From: Pseudomonadota bacterium
GTDB lineage: Bacteria; Pseudomonadota; Gammaproteobacteria; Xanthomonadales; Xanthomonadaceae
Assembly: GCA_023423605.1 (NCBI GenBank)
Contig: JAFAFF010000266.1
Span: 1 to 9,455 of the forward strand
Direction: 5' to 3'
DNA: 9,455 bases
Shown here: one piece after another, positions 6,660 through 9,455 of the stretch
Numbering within the stretch: position 1 is the stretch's first letter
Layout of the letters: each line of letters starts with the position of its first letter
Position numbers and translations under genes: made by a program
The notes under the pieces: generated by a model
Database searches by the model: none
Told to the model about the DNA's origin: nothing
What the model saw: only the letters and a program-made list of their open reading frames with translations

Positions 6660-7861
6660 GCGGCTTCTCCGCGGCACAGCTTCGGCACATCCCCCCGAAA
6701 GCCCATCGCGCCGCCGACCAGCATCGACTGCACGGACGTGGCCTGCGTGGCCAGCAACCCCAGGCTGCGCAGGGGCCGCAGCAGCGGTGCGGGATTGCCG
6801 GTGAGGCGCGCCAGCCCACCGGAAAACGCCACGGTCTGCCGGCGGTCTTCCTCACGGCGCCGTACGTAAGCCTGCAGCAGCGCGTCGCTGCCCGCATCGC
6901 CGGGGATTTCCAGCAGTTCGGCAAGCGTCAGCGCATCGCGCAGTCCCAGGTTGAAGCCCTGTGCGCCCAGCGGGTGGATGGTCTGCGCCGCGTTGCCGAG
7001 CAGCACCGCCCGCTCCCCGGTCAGTGCGCGCGCCAGCACCTGCCGCAACGGATAGGCACTGCGCGGACCGGATTCCAGCAACCGTCCCGCGCGCCAGCCG
7101 ATCGCCTGCTGCAGGCGCTGCAGCCACGCGGCATCGTCCAGCGCCATCACCGCGTCGGCCTGCTGCCGGGCCACACCATGCACCACGCCGAAATGGCGGT
7201 CGCCACGCGGCAGCAGGGCGGTCGGCCCGGTATCGGTCAACCGCTCCCACGCCGTGCCATCGGGCGCCCGCTGGCTGCGCAGGCGCGCCACGAACAACGT
7301 CTGCTGGAAATCATGTTCATCCACGTCGATCGACAGCGCCTGGCGCACACCACTGGCGGTGCCATCGGCCCCCACCACCAGCCGCGCCGACACGGTGCGT
7401 TCGTCCTGCCCGTCCAGCACGCGCACCTGCCGGTAGCCGTCCACCACGTCGCCCAGCCCCAGAAAGCGTGCCGGCCGGCGTCGCTGCAGGCCGGGCAGCT
7501 CCTGCAGCCGGGCTTCCAGCGCGTTGCCGAAATCGCGCGCCACCACCACCTGCCCGAACCAGGGCCGGCCGTAATCGGCGGCCGCAAGCTGCACGCGGCC
7601 GAAATCGCCGGCACGGCTGACATGGATGCGGGTGATCGGTCCGGGCGGGCTGGCCAGCTTCTGCATGACCCCCAGCGCGGTCAGTGCATTGACGGTGGCT
7701 GCAGCGAAACTGAGATTGCGCTGGTCGAATACCGCCGGCAGGCCACCTTCGGCGGTGGCTTCCAGCAGGCATACCGTACGCCCATGGCGCTGCAGGGCAA
7801 TGGCCAGGCTGGCACCCACCAGGCCACCGCCGACGATCAGGACATCAACTCGTTCGCTCAT
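6656..7861 (-). CDS. ubiH: 2-octaprenyl-6-methoxyphenol hydroxylase UbiH
   Basis: UbiH is a membrane-associated FAD enzyme that uses NAD(P)H and O2 to hydroxylate C1 of the ubiquinone ring precursor. The 401-residue protein starts MSERVDVLIVGGGLVGAS with the Rossmann GGGLVG at residues 11-16. It has the GADGTASGVR motif at 164-173 and the late FAD motif LGNAAQTIHP (288-297) followed by GAQGFNLGLRD. The GNAAQT wording and ITRIHVSRAGDFG...LAAADYG in the N-terminal third are typical of UbiH rather than UbiF or UbiI. The late motif has GAQG where E. coli has AGQG. The start at 7861 matches the family N-terminus; extending to 7969 would add 36 unrelated residues. It is the first gene of a two-gene unit with the hydroxylase at 5478-6659, joined by a 4-base overlap. 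It is divergent from the membrane-protein gene at 7969. Confidence 0.92.
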   Translation of the reverse strand: MSERVDVLIVGGGLVGASLAIALQRHGRTVCLLEATAEGGLPAVFDQRNLSFAAATVNALTALGVMQKLASPPGPITRIHVSRAGDFGRVQLAAADYGRPWFGQVVVARDFGNALEARLQELPGLQRRRPARFLGLGDVVDGYRQVRVLDGQDERTVSARLVVGADGTASGVRQALSIDVDEHDFQQTLFVARLRSQRAPDGTAWERLTDTGPTALLPRGDRHFGVVHGVARQQADAVMALDDAAWLQRLQQAIGWRAGRLLESGPRSAYPLRQVLARALTGERAVLLGNAAQTIHPLGAQGFNLGLRDALTLAELLEIPGDAGSDALLQAYVRRREEDRRQTVAFSGGLARLTGNPAPLLRPLRSLGLLATQATSVQSMLVGGAMGFRGDVPKLCRGEAA

Positions 7862-7933
7862 GTCGCCATGATACGCCCTCGCCGGTGATCGCCAGCCTGC
7901 GCTACCGGTCCTGCGCGGCTCCGCGGCGCGGTC

Positions 7934-7939
7934 TAGAAT
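7934..7939 (+). promoter_or_regulatory. Candidate -10 box TAGAAT for the B12-related genes
   Basis: TAGAAT in the 107-base divergent region matches the sigma-70 -10 consensus at five of six positions. It would start transcription near 7946, about 23 bases before the ATG at 7969. The hexamer at the -35 distance (CTGCGC) is poor. No B12-box or cobalamin riboswitch fits in this short leader. Confidence 0.35.
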
Positions 7940-7968
7940 GGGCATCGTCCTTTCCCGCTGCGCACCCA

Positions 7969-8550
7969 ATGACCACTTCGCATCGTGCCCTTGCGCTGGC
8001 CTGCCTGTTGCTGCTGATGGCGGCCACGCGGGTCCACCACTTCGCCGCCATCCCCGATGCCTCGTGGGCCGTGTTCTTCATCGGTGGTTTCTACCTGCGT
8101 ACGTGGACGCGCTGGGCGTTTGCGCTGCTGATGGCCGTGGCCGTGCTGGTGGACTGGTGGGTGATCCGCGGTGCCGGGCTGGATTTCTGGCAGCACTACT
8201 GCGTGTCGCCGGGCTACTGGATGCTGGCGCCGGCGTATTTCGCGATGTGGGCCGGTGGCATGCTTCTGGCGCGCGGGTATCAGCCGGGGCACTGGGCCGT
8301 GCTCGGCAGGGCTGCGCTGCTGCTGGTGGCTTCGGTGGCGCTCTGCCATCTGTTCGCGCAGGGTGGCTTCTACTGGACCAGCCGCAACGTGCCCGAGCCG
8401 ACGCTGGCCGGCTGGCTGCGCAACTACGCCGACTGGTTCGGCCCCTACCTGGGCACCACCGCGCTCTATGTCGGTCTGGCGGCGGCCCTGCAGGTTGCCA
8501 TCGAACAGGTCGGCAGGCTGCGCCAGGCGCAGCGTGACGTGCGCGGCTGA
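7969..8550 (+). CDS. Six-helix membrane protein, possible BtuM-like cobalamin transporter
   Basis: This is a 193-residue inner-membrane protein. Hydrophobic segments lie at about residues 7-20, 31-43, 49-67, 84-101, 109-130 and 157-178, with a charged C-terminus. The region PDASWAVFFIGGFYLR (29-44) resembles the start of ECF S-component-like proteins. Cys78 lies in the loop before helix 4 (DFWQHYCVSPGYW). The solitary cobalamin transporter BtuM is of similar size, has six helices and carries a functional cysteine in a comparable place. Together with a cobalamin adenosyltransferase starting 8 bases after the stop, this makes B12 uptake a reasonable inference. The start at 7969 is chosen because upstream codons lie over the promoter region and the hydrophobic N-terminus begins here. 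No good Shine-Dalgarno is seen. It could also be an unrelated membrane protein. Confidence 0.75.
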   Translation: MTTSHRALALACLLLLMAATRVHHFAAIPDASWAVFFIGGFYLRTWTRWAFALLMAVAVLVDWWVIRGAGLDFWQHYCVSPGYWMLAPAYFAMWAGGMLLARGYQPGHWAVLGRAALLLVASVALCHLFAQGGFYWTSRNVPEPTLAGWLRNYADWFGPYLGTTALYVGLAAALQVAIEQVGRLRQAQRDVRG

Positions 8551-8558
8551 GCGCGGGC

Positions 8559-9113
8559 ATGGGCAACCGGCTTTCACGCATCTATACCCGCACCGGCGAC
8601 GACGGCAGCACCGGTCTCGGCGATGGCAGCCGGGTGGGCAAGGATGACGCGCGGGTTGCCGCGTTCGGCACGGTCGACGAAGCCAACTCCGCGCTGGGCG
8701 TACTGCTGGCCGTGCCGCTGCCGGACGACGTGCGCACGCTGCTCACCACGCTGCAGCACCAGTTGTTCGACCTGGGCGGCGAGCTGTGCATTCCCGGCCA
8801 CGCAGGCATGACGGACGCGGACGTGGACGCGCTGGAACGCCACCTGGACCACTACAACGCCACCCTGCCGGCCCTGCGCGAGTTCATCCTGCCAGCCGGC
8901 GGCGAAGCGGCGGCGCGCTGCCATCTGGCGCGCTGCATCGTCCGCCGCGCGGAACGGGAGACGGTGGCCCTGTCGCGCCTGCAGCCGGTACGGCCGCAGG
9001 CGCTGCATTATCTCAACCGGCTGTCCGACCTGCTGTTCGTGCTTGCCCGCGTACTGGCGCGCGCCGACGGCCAGGGCGAAGTGCTCTGGCAGCACGCCCG
9101 GCGCCATCCCTGA
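8559..9113 (+). CDS. pduO: PduO-type cob(I)alamin adenosyltransferase
   Basis: This 184-residue enzyme transfers the 5'-deoxyadenosyl group of ATP to cob(I)alamin to form the coenzyme adenosylcobalamin in the cytoplasm. The N-terminal ATP-binding signature IYTRTGDDGSTGLGDG (8-23) and FGTVDEANSALG (36-47) are complete. The C-terminal signatures RRAERE (129-134) and YLNRLSDLLF (151-160) hold the conserved Arg, Glu, Asn and Asp residues of the five-helix PduO bundle. Length is standard. The start MGNRLSRIYTR is the usual family N-terminus. It lies 8 bases after the membrane-protein gene, so an operon is likely. It is not the CobA/BtuR type (no P-loop). In this genome it presumably serves salvaged B12 for enzymes such as ribonucleotide reductase or a mutase, which are not in this window. 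Confidence 0.95.
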   Translation: MGNRLSRIYTRTGDDGSTGLGDGSRVGKDDARVAAFGTVDEANSALGVLLAVPLPDDVRTLLTTLQHQLFDLGGELCIPGHAGMTDADVDALERHLDHYNATLPALREFILPAGGEAAARCHLARCIVRRAERETVALSRLQPVRPQALHYLNRLSDLLFVLARVLARADGQGEVLWQHARRHP

Positions 9114-9139
9114 CCGCCCCCTCCGGAACGACTGCACCC

Positions 9140-9455
9140 ATGCTGGTATTCACCCACCCTTCCTGCCTGCAGCACGATCCCGGTCCGGACCATCCCGAAT
9201 CGCCGCGGCGCCTGCAGGGGGTGCTGGATGCGCTGCACGCCGCCTTTGCCGACCGTCTGGACTGGCGGCAAGCACCTTCGGCCAAGCGTGGCGACCTCGC
9301 CCGCGTGCATGACGACAGCCTGCTGGAGCTGGTGCTGCAGCCGCAGACCGCGGCACTGCGGCAGATCGACATGGATACACGCACCTCGCCCGGTTCGGCG
9401 ACCGCCGCGCTGCATGCGGCCGGCGCCGGGGTAGCCGCGGTGGATGCGGTGATGC
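9140..9455 (+). CDS. Histone deacetylase-family protein, 3'-truncated by the window edge
   Basis: The first 105 codons of an arginase/deacetylase-fold hydrolase are present and the frame is open at the window end. The N-terminus MLVFTHPSCLQHDPG leads to DHPESPRRL (17-25), the typical opening motif of class II HDAC-like and AcuC/HdaH proteins. It is followed by LARVHDDSLLELV and MDTRTSPGSATAALHAAGAG, the conserved strand and helix before the zinc site. The catalytic His-His and zinc ligands lie downstream of the window. Bacterial members act on acetylated proteins, acetylpolyamines or similar small amides; the substrate cannot be assigned here. It starts 26 bases after the adenosyltransferase and could be co-transcribed, though no functional link to B12 is apparent. 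The Shine-Dalgarno is weak. Confidence 0.9.
   Translation, partial: MLVFTHPSCLQHDPGPDHPESPRRLQGVLDALHAAFADRLDWRQAPSAKRGDLARVHDDSLLELVLQPQTAALRQIDMDTRTSPGSATAALHAAGAGVAAVDAVM

Noticed and set aside
5373..7888. Very long plus-strand frames (498 and 621 codons) opposite the ubi genes
   Set aside because: Antisense shadows made of Arg, Pro, Ala and His; the minus strand carries complete FAD-binding motifs.
7862..7968. Cobalamin riboswitch ahead of the membrane-protein gene
   Set aside because: The divergent gap is too short and lacks a B12-box; only a -10-like hexamer and small GC palindromes are present.

Overview
The window comes from a GC-rich gammaproteobacterium, most likely a member of the Xanthomonadaceae such as Stenotrophomonas or Xanthomonas. 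This rests on the very high G+C third positions, the character of GlnS, RlmM and the two Ubi hydroxylases, and the gene mix. Species cannot be fixed from the sequence alone.

Left part (1-3496), plus strand. This is a housekeeping block. It holds the 3'-terminal bulk of glnS (start lies before the window), two GC-rich hairpins, a zinc-dependent nucleoside deaminase of unknown substrate, and rlmM. RlmM methylates C2498 of 23S rRNA, and its start overlaps the deaminase stop, so the two genes look translationally coupled.

Middle part (about 3500-5480). This is an accessory-looking island of lineage-specific genes with less biased codon use. It contains a minus-strand reading frame that appears to be broken by two one-base shifts, a small secreted EF-hand protein on the plus strand, and an orphan, probably all-helical 253-aa protein on the minus strand. 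Two inverted repeats lie just upstream of the orphan gene, and one of them covers its ribosome-binding site.

Right part (5478-9455). A minus-strand two-gene unit carries ubiH and a UbiI/UbiF-like hydroxylase with an ATGA overlap; both are flavin monooxygenases of ubiquinone synthesis. Divergent from it is a plus-strand series: a six-helix membrane protein, a PduO-type cobalamin adenosyltransferase 8 bases later, and the start of a histone-deacetylase-family gene cut by the window edge. The membrane protein has a lone loop cysteine, resembles BtuM-type solitary S-components, and is a plausible B12 uptake protein supplying the adenosyltransferase.

No tRNA, rRNA, CRISPR array, insertion sequence or clear prophage gene was seen. 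The most interesting signals are the putative B12 scavenging pair, the doubly frameshifted gene, the RBS-masking inverted repeat and the 18-residue insertion in GlnRS.
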